Below, piece by piece: positions 17,990 through 26,558 of a stretch of 64,000 bases of DNA. The DNA is from Saprospira grandis DSM 2844 (GTDB lineage Bacteria > Bacteroidota > Bacteroidia > Chitinophagales > Saprospiraceae): assembly GCF_000275825.1 (NCBI RefSeq), contig NZ_JH719942.1, forward strand, positions 3,202,070 to 3,266,069. Reading direction: 5' to 3'. Made by a program: the position numbers and the translations under genes. Positions within the stretch are counted from its first letter, which is position 1; the number at the start of each line of letters is the position of its first letter. Under the pieces are notes generated by a model that was not told where the DNA came from, searched no databases, and saw nothing but the letters and a program-made list of their open reading frames with translations.

Positions 17990-18913
17990 ATGTCTGAGCA
18001 TCATCATCATGGCGGTTGTGGCCATGGGCACCATCATCATCATCATCACCATGGGGATAGTGAAAACATGGGCCGTGCATTTCTGATTAACTTCAGTTTT
18101 GCCATTTTGGAGCTATTTGGTGGTTTTTGGACCAATAGCGTCGCTATTTTATCCGATGCTTTGCACGACTTTGGCGATAGTCTAGCGCTAGGCATTGCTT
18201 GGGGGCTAGAGCGCTATGCCGATAAGGGGCGAACCAAGAAGTATAGCTTTGGCCACAAACGCTATTCTGTTTTAGGGGCCTTGATTACGGCTTCTATTTT
18301 GGTTTTGGGTTCTTTGGGTATTCTTTGGGCCGCTATTGCTCGCTTTATGGCCCCAGAACCTAGCAACGGTTTGGGCATGTTGGGCTTTGCCATTTTGGGC
18401 ATGCTCGTTAATGGTTGGGCCGTCTTTAGTCTAAAGGGGAGTGATTCGCTAAATGCCAAAGCTGTTCGTCTTCACCTCTTAGAGGATGTGATGGGCTGGC
18501 TGATTGTATTTATAGGCTCTTTGGGGATTTACTTTTTTGAGTGGTATTGGCTAGATCCGCTGATGTCTATTGTTTTGGCCCTTTATATCTTATATAATGT
18601 ATCCAAGACTTTGGGCCAAACCTTTGAGATTTTCCTGCAAGCCACCCCGGCCAATATCGATACAGATGAAATCAAGGCCTTTTTATTGGCCGAGCCTGCC
18701 ATTTTGGACCTACATGATTTGCATTTATGGACCATGGACGGGCAGTCGCATATTTTTTCGGTGCATTTGGTGGTAGACAAAGCTCATCAGCAGCTGGCGG
18801 ACCTTCTGCCCATAAAGGCCAAACTAGAAGCGGGTCTAAAAGAAAAGGGCCTCTCTCATGTAACTCTTGCCTTTGAGCTAGAGGGGAGCCCTTGTAGCCT
18901 GGCCGACTGTTGA
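17990..18913 (+). CDS. CzcD-type cation diffusion facilitator with His-rich N-terminus
   Basis: This 307-residue inner-membrane protein has a cytoplasmic N-terminus that is extremely His-rich (eight consecutive His near residues 14-21), followed by six hydrophobic segments. The metal site residues are in SDALHDFGDS (helix 2) and HLLEDVMGW (helix 5), the H/D pattern of zinc/cobalt/cadmium exporters. A cytoplasmic ferredoxin-like C-terminal domain includes LHDLHLWTMDGQSHIF. It would export zinc-like metals by proton antiport. The ATG at 17990 is preferred because the frame further upstream only overlaps mnmG. Confidence 0.93.
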   Translation: MSEHHHHGGCGHGHHHHHHHHGDSENMGRAFLINFSFAILELFGGFWTNSVAILSDALHDFGDSLALGIAWGLERYADKGRTKKYSFGHKRYSVLGALITASILVLGSLGILWAAIARFMAPEPSNGLGMLGFAILGMLVNGWAVFSLKGSDSLNAKAVRLHLLEDVMGWLIVFIGSLGIYFFEWYWLDPLMSIVLALYILYNVSKTLGQTFEIFLQATPANIDTDEIKAFLLAEPAILDLHDLHLWTMDGQSHIFSVHLVVDKAHQQLADLLPIKAKLEAGLKEKGLSHVTLAFELEGSPCSLADC

Positions 18914-18973
18914 TGGCCATTTCTACAGCTGAGCCCCGAAGGGGCGAAGGCCACTAGCGGCTGCAAGCCGCCA

Positions 18974-19087
18974 GGCCTAGCGCTGTGGAGCAGTGCGGCG
19001 CAGCCGCAGACCCAGGCCGTCAGGCCGCAGGGCCGAGCAGACCTGCGAGCTGCGAAACATAGCGCAGCAGCTTGCTGCTGAGGCCCC
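18974..19087 (-). repeat. GC-rich covarying element, copy 6
   Basis: Ends are GGCCT/AGGCC. The variable hairpin is GGCC-tgac-GGCC and the second hairpin is GCGGC-tgc-GCCGC. It lies antisense to both neighbours, with its G-rich end 36 nt before the start of the next gene. Confidence 0.85.
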
Positions 19088-19123
19088 AAAATAATTATAG
19101 AACAAACAGCAAAATAGCGAAAA

Positions 19124-19798
19124 ATGAAAACGGAACAGCATCAGAAAGTCAATACCTTATTTAATAGCTGGGCGGGCACCGAAAGAGGCGAGCGCATGGC
19201 CTTGGGGCACGACCCCTTATTGCAGCCCTTAAAAACCGACTGGAACTGGGGGGAAGTAGAGGCTGTTTTGGACCTCGGTTGCGGTAATGGTCGGGCTTTG
19301 TCTTTGGTGCAGCATTGGGGCGCCAAGGCCTTGGCTGGATTAGATGTATCGGACAAAATGATTGCCGAGGCCAAAAAAAATGTACCCACAGCCGACTTGC
19401 AAGTAGGTAGCATAGAGGCTTTGCCTTGGGCCGATAATTGCTTTAGTCATGTCCTTTCGGTAGAAGCCTTATATTATTTGGAGGATCCCCATCAGGGATT
19501 GGCTGAAATCCGCAGAGTCTTGAAAGCGGAGGGGCGTTTGGCCATCATGATTGAGTTTTTTGCTGAGAATGAAGCTTCTCATGTTTGGGCCAAGAACCTA
19601 CCGACCGCCATGGTCATTTGGTCGGAAGCAGAATGGCTAGCGGCTTTGAAAAAAGTGGGCTTCCCCAATGCCAAAGCCAGCCGAATTCGGAGAACGACAG
19701 TAAAGAGCGAGGAAGAATTTCAACCCTCGCCTTCCTTCCCTTCTTATGCGCAATATCTGGCCTATGTAGAGGCGGGCGCGCTTTATCTACAAGCTTAA
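19124..19798 (+). CDS. Class I SAM-dependent methyltransferase
   Basis: The 224-residue protein has a Rossmann-type methyltransferase core. Motif I is VLDLGCGNGRAL, with the acidic residue of motif II in GLDVSDKMI, then GSIEALPWADNCF and LSVEALYYLEDPHQGLAEIRRVL, the classical Methyltransf_11 pattern. The C-terminus ends in a Tyr-rich helix. The substrate is unknown. It begins at an ATG after repeat copy 6 and is followed by its own terminator, so it is a single-gene unit. Confidence 0.88.
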   Translation: MKTEQHQKVNTLFNSWAGTERGERMALGHDPLLQPLKTDWNWGEVEAVLDLGCGNGRALSLVQHWGAKALAGLDVSDKMIAEAKKNVPTADLQVGSIEALPWADNCFSHVLSVEALYYLEDPHQGLAEIRRVLKAEGRLAIMIEFFAENEASHVWAKNLPTAMVIWSEAEWLAALKKVGFPNAKASRIRRTTVKSEEEFQPSPSFPSYAQYLAYVEAGALYLQA

Positions 19799-19810
19799 TG
19801 AGCTGCCTAA

Positions 19811-19845
19811 AAGGCCCTTAGTACATCTTACTAAGGGCCTTTTTT
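19811..19845 (+). terminator. Rho-independent terminator
   Basis: The stem AAGGCCCTTAG / CTAAGGGCCTT with a 9-nt loop is followed by a run of T, 12 nt after the methyltransferase stop. Confidence 0.9.
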
Positions 19846-19986
19846 GAGGATTTTAGCGAGCATTGGTTTAAGACCAATTCTAAAGGTAGCCTTAGATTTT
19901 TTGCTCTGCTCTTTTAGCCTTATTTTTGTATTGAATAGTGAAATAGATAGGTCATCTTTGTCAGCTAAAAGCTTAGGTAGTTGGCT

Positions 19987-19994
19987 TATCTTTG
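19987..19994 (+). promoter_or_regulatory. Putative -7 box for the di-haem peroxidase gene
   Basis: TATCTTTG fits TAnnTTTG, 21 nt before the ATG. The same octamer precedes lpxB, adk and rimO in this window. Confidence 0.45.
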
Positions 19995-20015
19995 TACTAG
20001 AAAATCACCGATGAT

Positions 20016-20999
20016 ATGAAAATAATGAGCTTTACTGCCATCATATTGAGCAGTCTATTTTTCTTTCTCCCCAAGGCTGAAGAAATACAGCCCCTTCCTT
20101 TAACGTCTGCTTTGCCTAGCGATGCGGTAGAATTGGGGGAGCGTTTATTCTTTGACAGCATTTTGTCATTGGACCAAACCATTAGTTGTGCCTCTTGTCA
20201 TTTGCCAGAATACGCCTTTGCCGATACCTCGGCTTTAAGTAAGGGCGTTGGTGGAGCTTTAGGCGATCGGAACACCCCTTCGTCCATGAACATGCTATCT
20301 CGAGATGTCTTTTTCTGGGATGGGCGAGCGGCAACTTTGGCCGAGCAGGCGCTTGGGCCCATAGAGAACCCTGTAGAGATGAATCTGCCCATAGACTCCG
20401 CCATTGCGCGTTTAATGGCAGATGAATATTATTCGGCTGCTTTTGCGGCACTTTATCCAGAAGAAGGATTGACCAAAGAGAACTTGGGCTTGGCGATTGC
20501 GGCTTATGAAGAAAGCTTAGAGACGGGTTCTGCCTACGACCAATTTGCGGATGGGGACAGCTCGGCGATTTCGGCATCTGCTATGCGAGGCATAGAGATC
20601 TTTAATGTAAAGGGAAAGTGCTTTGACTGCCATTTTGGTCCAGACATGACGGGGGATGAGTTTAAGAATATTGGGACCTACAATGGGCAGGCATTTAATG
20701 ATGTGGGTCGTTTTTCGGAGACCAAAGACAGCAATGATTTGGGTAAATTTAAGGTGCCAGGTTTGCGCAATGTTGCCGTGACGGCTCCCTATATGCATGA
20801 TGGAAGCTTTAAGAGCTTGCGAGAAGTGATAGAGTATTACAATACGCCCAATGCTTTTCGTCCGCACGCTATTGGTCGAGACACCTTATTGAGAGCGCCT
20901 TTGGGCCTAACGGAGCAAGAAATAGATGATTTAGAAGCCTTTATGCGCAGTTTGACTGCCCCTCAATTTGAGCATCTTTTAGCTAGAAAAGAGGAGTAG
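20016..20999 (+). CDS. Periplasmic di-haem cytochrome c peroxidase (CcpA/MauG family)
   Basis: This 327-residue protein has an N-terminal hydrophobic export signal (about 1-18). Two c-type haem sites are visible: CASCH near residue 55 and CFDCH near residue 205. Family blocks include RLFFDSILS, GALGDRNTPS, FFWDGRAATL and the C-terminal VPGLRNVAVTAPYMHDG, whose Met/His region supplies a distal ligand. Such enzymes reduce hydrogen peroxide in the periplasm or oxidise other substrates. The true substrate is not shown. It is convergent with the isocitrate dehydrogenase gene, and they share a bidirectional terminator. Confidence 0.93.
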   Translation: MKIMSFTAIILSSLFFFLPKAEEIQPLPLTSALPSDAVELGERLFFDSILSLDQTISCASCHLPEYAFADTSALSKGVGGALGDRNTPSSMNMLSRDVFFWDGRAATLAEQALGPIENPVEMNLPIDSAIARLMADEYYSAAFAALYPEEGLTKENLGLAIAAYEESLETGSAYDQFADGDSSAISASAMRGIEIFNVKGKCFDCHFGPDMTGDEFKNIGTYNGQAFNDVGRFSETKDSNDLGKFKVPGLRNVAVTAPYMHDGSFKSLREVIEYYNTPNAFRPHAIGRDTLLRAPLGLTEQEIDDLEAFMRSLTAPQFEHLLARKEE

Positions 21000-21025
21000 G
21001 AGCTGCGGTTTCTAGAAGAGCATAA

Positions 21026-21057
21026 AAAAAGGGCCAAGCAATTGCTTGGCCCTTTTT
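21026..21057. terminator. Bidirectional terminator, 32-bp perfect palindrome
   Basis: The sequence reads AAAAAGGGCCAAGCAA joined to its exact reverse complement. With A and T tracts at both ends, it can terminate both the peroxidase and the convergent isocitrate dehydrogenase transcripts. Confidence 0.9.
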
Positions 21058-21078
21058 GGTTTAGCGGAGGTCGCTTAA

Positions 21079-22524
21079 TTATTCTCCTTGAGAGAGCGAG
21101 TAAGCGCGCTCACCATCAAAGTTGTAGAGGTTTTCTGTTTTCACTACATCAAAACCTTCGGCATGTAGGCGTTGGAGGAGGCCCAAAACGCTTTCGTAGC
21201 TAGCGGCACCCTCTTGGCTGATGAAGCGGCAAGGCCAGTGGTCGGTACAGAAAGTTTCTGGGCGACCGTTGGGGTAGACCTTTTGGCCGCGGTTGGTCAC
21301 GGCTTTGAGGCGGAGACCATTTTGGGCTAAGGCTTCGAGTTTTTGGCCCAAAACATTGGGGTTGCGCTCGCCGTTTTCGCCGGCCCACTCCAAAAATACA
21401 TCGATACCTACCAATTCTTTATTTACACGGCTCACTTTGGGGCGCTTAGCCTGAACGGCTTTGGCATTGGGGTCATAGCTCACCTCTTTGAGTTGGCTAG
21501 GGATACGGCCAAGGCGCTCAATCACGGCATTGGCAAAGGCTTGGGTGCCTACTTTTTGCTTACTGCTGCCCTCGGTATAAATATCGCCAGTATGGATTCC
21601 ATCTTCTAGGGTGACCATAAGGGCGTTTTGGATTTTTGCGGCTACTTCAGCTTGGCCAAGGTGGACCAACATCATGCAAGCGCCATTGAGCAAACCAGAG
21701 GGGTTAGCAATGTCTTTGCCTGCAATATCGGGAGCAGAACCGTGGATGGCCTCAAACATGGCAAAAGTTTCGCCTACATTAGAAGAACCGCCAAGTCCAA
21801 CAGAACCTGCTACCTGAGCAGTAATATCAGAAATGATATCGCCATAGAGGTTCAGGGTAACCACCACATCAAAACGTTCGGGCTGGTCGGCCAAAAGGGC
21901 AGATCCAATATCAATGATCCAGTGTTCGGCTTCGATTTCGGGATATTCCTTGGCCACTTCATTAAAGATTTGGTGGAACATACCGTCGCTCATCTTCATG
22001 ATGTTATCCTTAGACATACAAGTTACTTTCTTGCGGCCATTGGCTTTGGCATACTCAAAAGCGTAGCGGATGATGGCCTCACTACCGGGGCGAGACAGCA
22101 ACTTAAGGCATTGGAAGACCTCAGAAGTTTGGCGGTGCTCAATACCTGCATAAAGATCCTCTTCATTTTCGCGGACCACCACAACGTCCATTGTCGGGAA
22201 GTGGCTGTGCACATAAGGCGTATAGGCCTTTACGGGGCGCACATTGGCAAAGAGGCCCAAGGTTTTGCGAATGGTTACGTTTAGGCTTTTGTAGCCCCCT
22301 CCTTGAGGGGTGGTAATGGGGCTTTTGAGGAAAACGCCAGTCTCGCGGAAAGTATCCCAAGCAGAGGGATCAATGCCAGATTCTTGGCCAGAGAGATAAA
22401 CCTCTTTACCAATTTTGACGGTTTCATATTCCAATTCAGCACCAGCTGCTTTCATGATTTTGAGTACGGCCTCCATAATTTCCGGTCCAATACCGTCTCC
22501 GTAAGCCACTGCGATCTTTTTCAT
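21079..22524 (-). CDS. icd: NADP-type isocitrate dehydrogenase (Thermus-like long form)
   Basis: The protein has 481 residues of the isocitrate/isopropylmalate dehydrogenase superfamily. Residues 1-340 hold the catalytic core: GDGIGPEI at the start, the substrate loop SPITTPQGGGYKSLN, VVRENEEDLYAG, NLYGDIISDITAQVAGSVG with the metal-binding Asp, and AIHGSAPDIAGK. About 130 extra C-terminal residues follow, as in the Thermus thermophilus enzyme. It oxidises isocitrate to 2-oxoglutarate in the cytoplasm. The cofactor preference is inferred from the family. The coding strand is divergent from the LptE-like gene, sharing a 100-nt promoter region. Confidence 0.9.
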   Translation of the reverse strand: MKKIAVAYGDGIGPEIMEAVLKIMKAAGAELEYETVKIGKEVYLSGQESGIDPSAWDTFRETGVFLKSPITTPQGGGYKSLNVTIRKTLGLFANVRPVKAYTPYVHSHFPTMDVVVVRENEEDLYAGIEHRQTSEVFQCLKLLSRPGSEAIIRYAFEYAKANGRKKVTCMSKDNIMKMSDGMFHQIFNEVAKEYPEIEAEHWIIDIGSALLADQPERFDVVVTLNLYGDIISDITAQVAGSVGLGGSSNVGETFAMFEAIHGSAPDIAGKDIANPSGLLNGACMMLVHLGQAEVAAKIQNALMVTLEDGIHTGDIYTEGSSKQKVGTQAFANAVIERLGRIPSQLKEVSYDPNAKAVQAKRPKVSRVNKELVGIDVFLEWAGENGERNPNVLGQKLEALAQNGLRLKAVTNRGQKVYPNGRPETFCTDHWPCRFISQEGAASYESVLGLLQRLHAEGFDVVKTENLYNFDGERAYSLSQGE

Positions 22525-22623
22525 GCAGGTTTTTCTTATTTTTGTGTGAAGTAATTATCCAATAGTAAATTGGGTTATCTTGCTCTATATATAGATTTCG
22601 CAATTTAGTTTAAAATTCATAAT

Positions 22624-23124
22624 ATGCCAAGGTTTTGGGCGCTCTTATCCGTTTTATCTTTAGTTTTTGTGAGCAATTGCACCATCCGTTTTAATGATTG
22701 GGATATCAGTCAGGAGGTAAAGACCTTTTCGGTCCAGCAATTTGAAACTACAGCGGGCAATGCACCCCCTACTTTGGGGCAGCAGTTTTCTGAGCAAATT
22801 AAGGAGCGGGTCATGAATGACACCCGCCTAAGTTTTAGCCCCAATAAGGGAGATGTTCAGTTTTCGGGGGCTGTAACGAACTATGAGGTGAGCCCTATTG
22901 CCCCTCAGCCAGAGGCTACGGTGAGTTTGCAGCGGCTAACGATTAAGCTCAATATTGCCTTTAGAGACAATACAGATAAGGCTAAAAATTGGGAGCAGAG
23001 CTTTAGCCGCTTTTCCGATTTTTCGGCAGATGTGGATATTTCTACTGTAGAAACAGATCTGATAGAGGAAATCTACGAGCAAATTATTGAGGATGTCTTT
23101 AATAAGGCCTTTGGGAACTGGTAA
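22624..23124 (+). CDS. LptE-like outer-membrane LPS-assembly lipoprotein
   Basis: This 166-residue protein has a hydrophobic N-terminus and a Cys at residue 19 (VFVSNC), an imperfect lipobox. The body has the Bacteroidota LptE pattern: VQQFETTAGNAPPTLGQQFSEQ, then RLSFSPNKGDVQFSGAVTNYEVSP and LTIKLNIAF. LptE partners with the LptD barrel in placing lipopolysaccharide in the outer leaflet. LptD is not in the window. The gene stands alone, with a large palindrome and repeat copy 7 downstream. Confidence 0.8.
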   Translation: MPRFWALLSVLSLVFVSNCTIRFNDWDISQEVKTFSVQQFETTAGNAPPTLGQQFSEQIKERVMNDTRLSFSPNKGDVQFSGAVTNYEVSPIAPQPEATVSLQRLTIKLNIAFRDNTDKAKNWEQSFSRFSDFSADVDISTVETDLIEEIYEQIIEDVFNKAFGNW

Positions 23125-23173
23125 ATTATTGGTCCAATAAACGGTTTTGCAGGCCCGAAGGGCCGCAGGCCAT

Positions 23174-23333
23174 AGCCAGATTTAAACGCACTCGCTTTTA
23201 TAGTTTGCAGCAATTTCCGGCTAGTCGGCCCTATTTTTCTCGGCTATAGCGAAGGCTATGCCCTTAAAAAATAGCTAGCCTAGCAGAAAATTCATAGCAA
23301 ACTATGGCCAAATCAGCGCACTTAAATCTGGCT
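23174..23333. repeat. 160-bp imperfect palindrome
   Basis: Outer arms AGCCAGATTTAA / TTAAATCTGGCT and inner arms ATAGTTTGC / GCAAACTAT are nested around a centre containing a further GGCTATAGC-aag-GCTAT hairpin. It is AT-richer than the adjoining GC-rich element. The outermost bases overlap the end of copy 7 (GGCTG), so the two structures share a border. It has no coding potential and fills most of the 23125-23496 gap. Confidence 0.75.
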
Positions 23334-23459
23334 GAGGGATGCTAGGGGGTGGCCGAAGGCCAGACCGAGCTTTTTTGAGCAAAGCGAAAAAAAGCGATGG
23401 GCCGAGCGAACAGCGAGCCCCCGCACAGCCCGACCCGAGCGAAGCGAGTGGGCAGCCCC
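23330..23459 (-). repeat. GC-rich covarying element, copy 7
   Basis: Ends are of the second type, GGCTG/CAGCC. The variable hairpin has arms GCTTTTTT / AAAAAAGC separated by a CGCTTTGCTC-like spacer. The second hairpin is GGCC-ttc-GGCC. The G-rich end is 37 nt after the thioesterase stop. Confidence 0.85.
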
Positions 23460-23496
23460 AAAAAAAACAGCCACTCAAAAAGCAGCTGTTCATCGG

Positions 23497-24015
23497 TTAA
23501 TCTTCAAAAAGGAATTGGCGAAGTTGGGTGGCTTCTTCGGGCTTAATTCTGCCGGCCAACAGCAAGCGCATTTCTCGGCGGCGAAGGGCCTCCTCATAGC
23601 GCTTTTCTTGCTCTGCGGTTAGGGGGAGCACCTGCGGGACCGCCCGAGGGCGTTTGCGCTCATCATCTACGGCCACAAAAGTGAAATAGGCATCATTGCA
23701 GCGGCGCATATTCCCGCCTTTAATATCGGCTGAAAAGACCTCGACATAGACCTCTACGGAGGTAGAAAAAGCGCGAGTCACGCTACATTGTAGGGTAATC
23801 ACATCGCCAAGGGGAATAGGTTTTTGGAAAGACACATGGTCCACCGCCACAGTAACCACATAGCTCTCGCAATGTCGGCCAGCACAAATACCAGCAGAGA
23901 CATCCATCCATCGCATTAGGTTGCCGCCCATCAGGTTGTGAATGGGGTTGGTGTCGTTGGGCATAATCATTTCGGTCATGACCGTTTTCGAGTCGGCTAC
24001 TTTTTTTGCTTTCAT
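23497..24015 (-). CDS. Hot-dog fold acyl-CoA thioesterase
   Basis: The 172-residue protein is of the YciA/BACH type. It shows the active-site region MPNDTNPIHNLMGGNLMRWMD, then AVDHVSFQKPIPLGDVITL and VEVFSADIKGG, followed by a short charged C-terminal helix. It hydrolyses acyl-CoA thioesters in the cytoplasm. The chain-length range cannot be read from sequence. It starts at the ATG at 24015 and is divergent from the adenosine deaminase-like gene, with repeat copy 8 between them. Confidence 0.9.
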   Translation of the reverse strand: MKAKKVADSKTVMTEMIMPNDTNPIHNLMGGNLMRWMDVSAGICAGRHCESYVVTVAVDHVSFQKPIPLGDVITLQCSVTRAFSTSVEVYVEVFSADIKGGNMRRCNDAYFTFVAVDDERKRPRAVPQVLPLTAEQEKRYEEALRRREMRLLLAGRIKPEEATQLRQFLFED

Positions 24016-24048
24016 GCTATAATCTAAAGTGTTTTGAAATACTATTTT

Positions 24049-24162
24049 GGGGCCTCAGCAGCAAGCTGCTGCGGGCCTTGTCAGGGCTCGCAGGTCTGCT
24101 CGGCCCTGCGGCGCTAAAGCGCCTGGGTCTGGCCTTCGGCCCCCCTTATCAGTCCCTAGGCC
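24049..24162 (+). repeat. GC-rich covarying element, copy 8
   Basis: Ends are GGCCT/AGGCC. The variable hairpin is GGCGCT-aa-AGCGCC. The G-rich end is 33 nt upstream of the thioesterase start and points toward it. Confidence 0.85.
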
Positions 24163-24184
24163 GGCGGGCCTTCGGCCCTTTTTA

Positions 24185-24255
24185 CTGTAGGTTGAAACCT
24201 ACAGCAAGCATGGTATTGCTTCGCAATGATTGATGAATGAGGGTGGAAACCCTCA
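24185..24255. repeat. Pair of small perfect hairpins
   Basis: CTGTAGGTT-ga-AACCTACAG (24185-24204) and TGAGGGT-ggaa-ACCCTCA (24238-24255) are different in sequence but share the GG(T)n-loop-(A)nCC layout. A similar hairpin is at 36296-36317. The rest of the gap to 24437 is AT-rich with no clear feature. Confidence 0.6.
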
Positions 24256-24437
24256 TAAAATTAACTTCTCGGCCATCCTTTGATAAAAATGGCAGGGCTT
24301 TCATTTGGCCTTTGCCTACGGCGGCTTCGCCGCAAGAAAATCCTGCTTTGGATCCAAATATGGGGCAAAGGTAAACGCTTTTTCATTATTTTGGGCCAAA
24401 ATGAACTTAAGCTAGGGTTAAAACAATAAGAACAAAG

Positions 24438-25733
24438 ATGTCTACTTGCTCCAAAACGGCTCAGTATTTTGCCAGTATTCGCTCTTCGGCCAAGGCCTTA
24501 GCGGCTTTTTTCGAGGCCTTTCCAAAAGGAGGGGACATTCATCATCATGCTTTGGGGGCACTCTTGCCCGAGGCCATCTGGTCCAAAGGAGGGCGCTTTT
24601 GGGCCAATGCAGAGGGGCAGCTGTCGGCTAAGGCCCAGCCTGGTTTTTTGCCCCTCTATAGCTACAATAAAAGCGAAATGCTGGCCCACTGGTCGGTAAA
24701 AGGGGCCAGCAAGGAAGGGCATGCCCAGCAATTTTTCAACTTCTTTGCGAAAATCGCCCCCATCTTTCAGGGCCAAGAAGGCTATTGGTTGGGCCAAATT
24801 GCCCAGCGGGCCGCTGCAGAAAACATCCTTTATGTCGAAACCCTCATCGAGGCCCCTGCTGCCCGGCAAGAACTCTGGAGCTGGACCCAAGGCTGGAGCA
24901 GCCAGCCCGCCAATTTTGAGGGCTGGACCCAAAGCCTGATCAACTACGGAATAGAAGACTTAACCCAAGACGTATTGGCCGAAATAGCGGGCTGGCAAGC
25001 CGATTATCAGGCCTTAGAAGGGCCCAAGGCTCAGCTTGGCCTACAATGGTATGCGGTACGGACCTACCCCTTGCCCATGGTTTTTGCCCAGCTTTATCTG
25101 GCTTTTCAGCTCGCCCAAGAATCAAGTTGGGTGCTGGGCGTCAATTTGGTCGGGCCAGAACATGCCGAACTCTCTCAGGCAGAATTTGAGGGCCAAATGC
25201 AGGCGCTTCGATACCTTAAACAATTATTTCCAAGCGTTTCTTTGGCCCTACATGCTGGAGAGCTTCGGCCCGATATTTTGGCGGGCCGCCCTTACCAAAA
25301 CCCCATTGAGCAAGCGATCCATCTTGGGGCGCAGCGAATTGGGCATGGCGTGGGCTTGCCTCTAGAAAGCGATGCAGCCGCTTGTTTGCAAATGATGAAA
25401 GAGCAAGATATTCCCTTAGAGCTACTGCTGAGCAGCAATGCCTTTATATTAGAGCTCCCCTTAAGTCAGCATCCGTTTTCTACTTATTTGGCTGCAGCTG
25501 TACCTATTGTGCTCGCTAGCGATGATCCCGCCCTTTTGGCCACTAGCCTGAGTCAGGAGTATTGCCTTTTGGCCCAAAATAGCCAGTTGAGCTATGAAGA
25601 CTTTAAACAACTCTCTTTTAATAGTATTCGATATAGCTTTTTGCCAGAGAAAGAAAAAGAAAATTTAGAACAGGAACTAAAAAAGGCGTTCTTGTCTTTT
25701 GAAAGCCGTAAAATTAACCCCATTAACCACTAA
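24438..25733 (+). CDS. Adenosine deaminase-family amidohydrolase
   Basis: This 431-residue protein has the metal-dependent deaminase motifs in order. The N-terminal metal site is KGGDIHHHALGALL, then ALHAGEL, RIGHGVGL, LLSSNAFIL and the final ASDDPALL, which carries the catalytic and metal Asp residues. The arrangement resembles adenosine deaminase or the ADGF/CECR1-like branch, which begins with a PKGG-H-H motif. It has no signal peptide and is probably cytoplasmic. The substrate is not certain. The next gene begins 12 nt after its stop, and three genes here may be co-transcribed. Confidence 0.85.
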   Translation: MSTCSKTAQYFASIRSSAKALAAFFEAFPKGGDIHHHALGALLPEAIWSKGGRFWANAEGQLSAKAQPGFLPLYSYNKSEMLAHWSVKGASKEGHAQQFFNFFAKIAPIFQGQEGYWLGQIAQRAAAENILYVETLIEAPAARQELWSWTQGWSSQPANFEGWTQSLINYGIEDLTQDVLAEIAGWQADYQALEGPKAQLGLQWYAVRTYPLPMVFAQLYLAFQLAQESSWVLGVNLVGPEHAELSQAEFEGQMQALRYLKQLFPSVSLALHAGELRPDILAGRPYQNPIEQAIHLGAQRIGHGVGLPLESDAAACLQMMKEQDIPLELLLSSNAFILELPLSQHPFSTYLAAAVPIVLASDDPALLATSLSQEYCLLAQNSQLSYEDFKQLSFNSIRYSFLPEKEKENLEQELKKAFLSFESRKINPINH

Positions 25734-25745
25734 AACTGACTATAA

Positions 25746-26558
25746 ATGATCAACTTTGAAGATCGATTGAATCAGGCCTTAGAAAAAGGCTATGATTTTT
25801 CTCCCACCGAGGCCCTCAGCCAAGCCTATGAAACCGTTAAAGCCAAAATGGGGGAGTTTATTGGCTTTTTGATTATATACCTTATTGTTAGTGGCAGCGC
25901 GTCTAGTCTGGCCGGCACTATTTCTCCCGGTCTAGACAATCTAGTTTCCCTCTTTTTTTCGGCCCTTTGGTTGCCGGGCTATTTTTATGCAGCCCAGGCC
26001 ATCCGAAGAGGCCAGCCTTTTTCCTTCAATCTCTTTATGGATGGCCATAAAAAGGCTGGCAAGCTGATCGGCTATCAGTTTTTGCTAACGATTTTGGCCT
26101 ATTTGCCGCTCTTACCCGCTATAGCCAGCCTCTTTTTTCAAGATAACATTATCGCAGAGTTTGAATATATGCAGGAGCTCGCTCAAGACGGGGAGTTTTA
26201 CATGCCCCAGCTGAGCGGCCTGAGCATTGGCCTTTTGATTGTGGGCCTTTTGGGGACGCTCTACCTGAGCTTTTCTTATACCCTAGGGCAGGTAATTTTA
26301 GTCATAACAGATTTTGGTATCTGGGAGTCGCTAGAGGCTAGCCGCAAATTGGTCCAGAAAAATTTCTTGACCTTTATCGGGCTGTTTTTCCTCATTATTG
26401 GCATCAATATTCTAGGCGCTTTGCTGCTTTTCGTGGGCCTGCTAGTTTCTATTCCTGTCAGCCTGGTGGTAAACTATGTTGTCTTGGAAAAGATTTTCCA
26501 ATTGTATAAAGAAGATGATCATGAACAAAATATTAGGGATCACTTTGTTGATCAGTAG
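25746..26558 (+). CDS. Polytopic membrane protein of unknown function
   Basis: This 270-residue protein has about six hydrophobic segments after an amphipathic N-terminus (FSPTEALSQAYETVKAKMGEFIG). The layout, with repeated short loops and a SLEASRKLVQKNF-like helix before the last membrane pair, resembles YciC/DUF975-type membrane proteins, but the match is weak. It overlaps the next gene by 38 nt, which suggests translational coupling with the FKBP lipoprotein. Confidence 0.7.
   Translation: MINFEDRLNQALEKGYDFSPTEALSQAYETVKAKMGEFIGFLIIYLIVSGSASSLAGTISPGLDNLVSLFFSALWLPGYFYAAQAIRRGQPFSFNLFMDGHKKAGKLIGYQFLLTILAYLPLLPAIASLFFQDNIIAEFEYMQELAQDGEFYMPQLSGLSIGLLIVGLLGTLYLSFSYTLGQVILVITDFGIWESLEASRKLVQKNFLTFIGLFFLIIGINILGALLLFVGLLVSIPVSLVVNYVVLEKIFQLYKEDDHEQNIRDHFVDQ

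Noticed and set aside
21026-21057. The 32-bp palindrome between the peroxidase and icd genes as an operator
   Set aside because: Its position at two convergent gene ends and the A/T tracts at both ends are explained by bidirectional termination.
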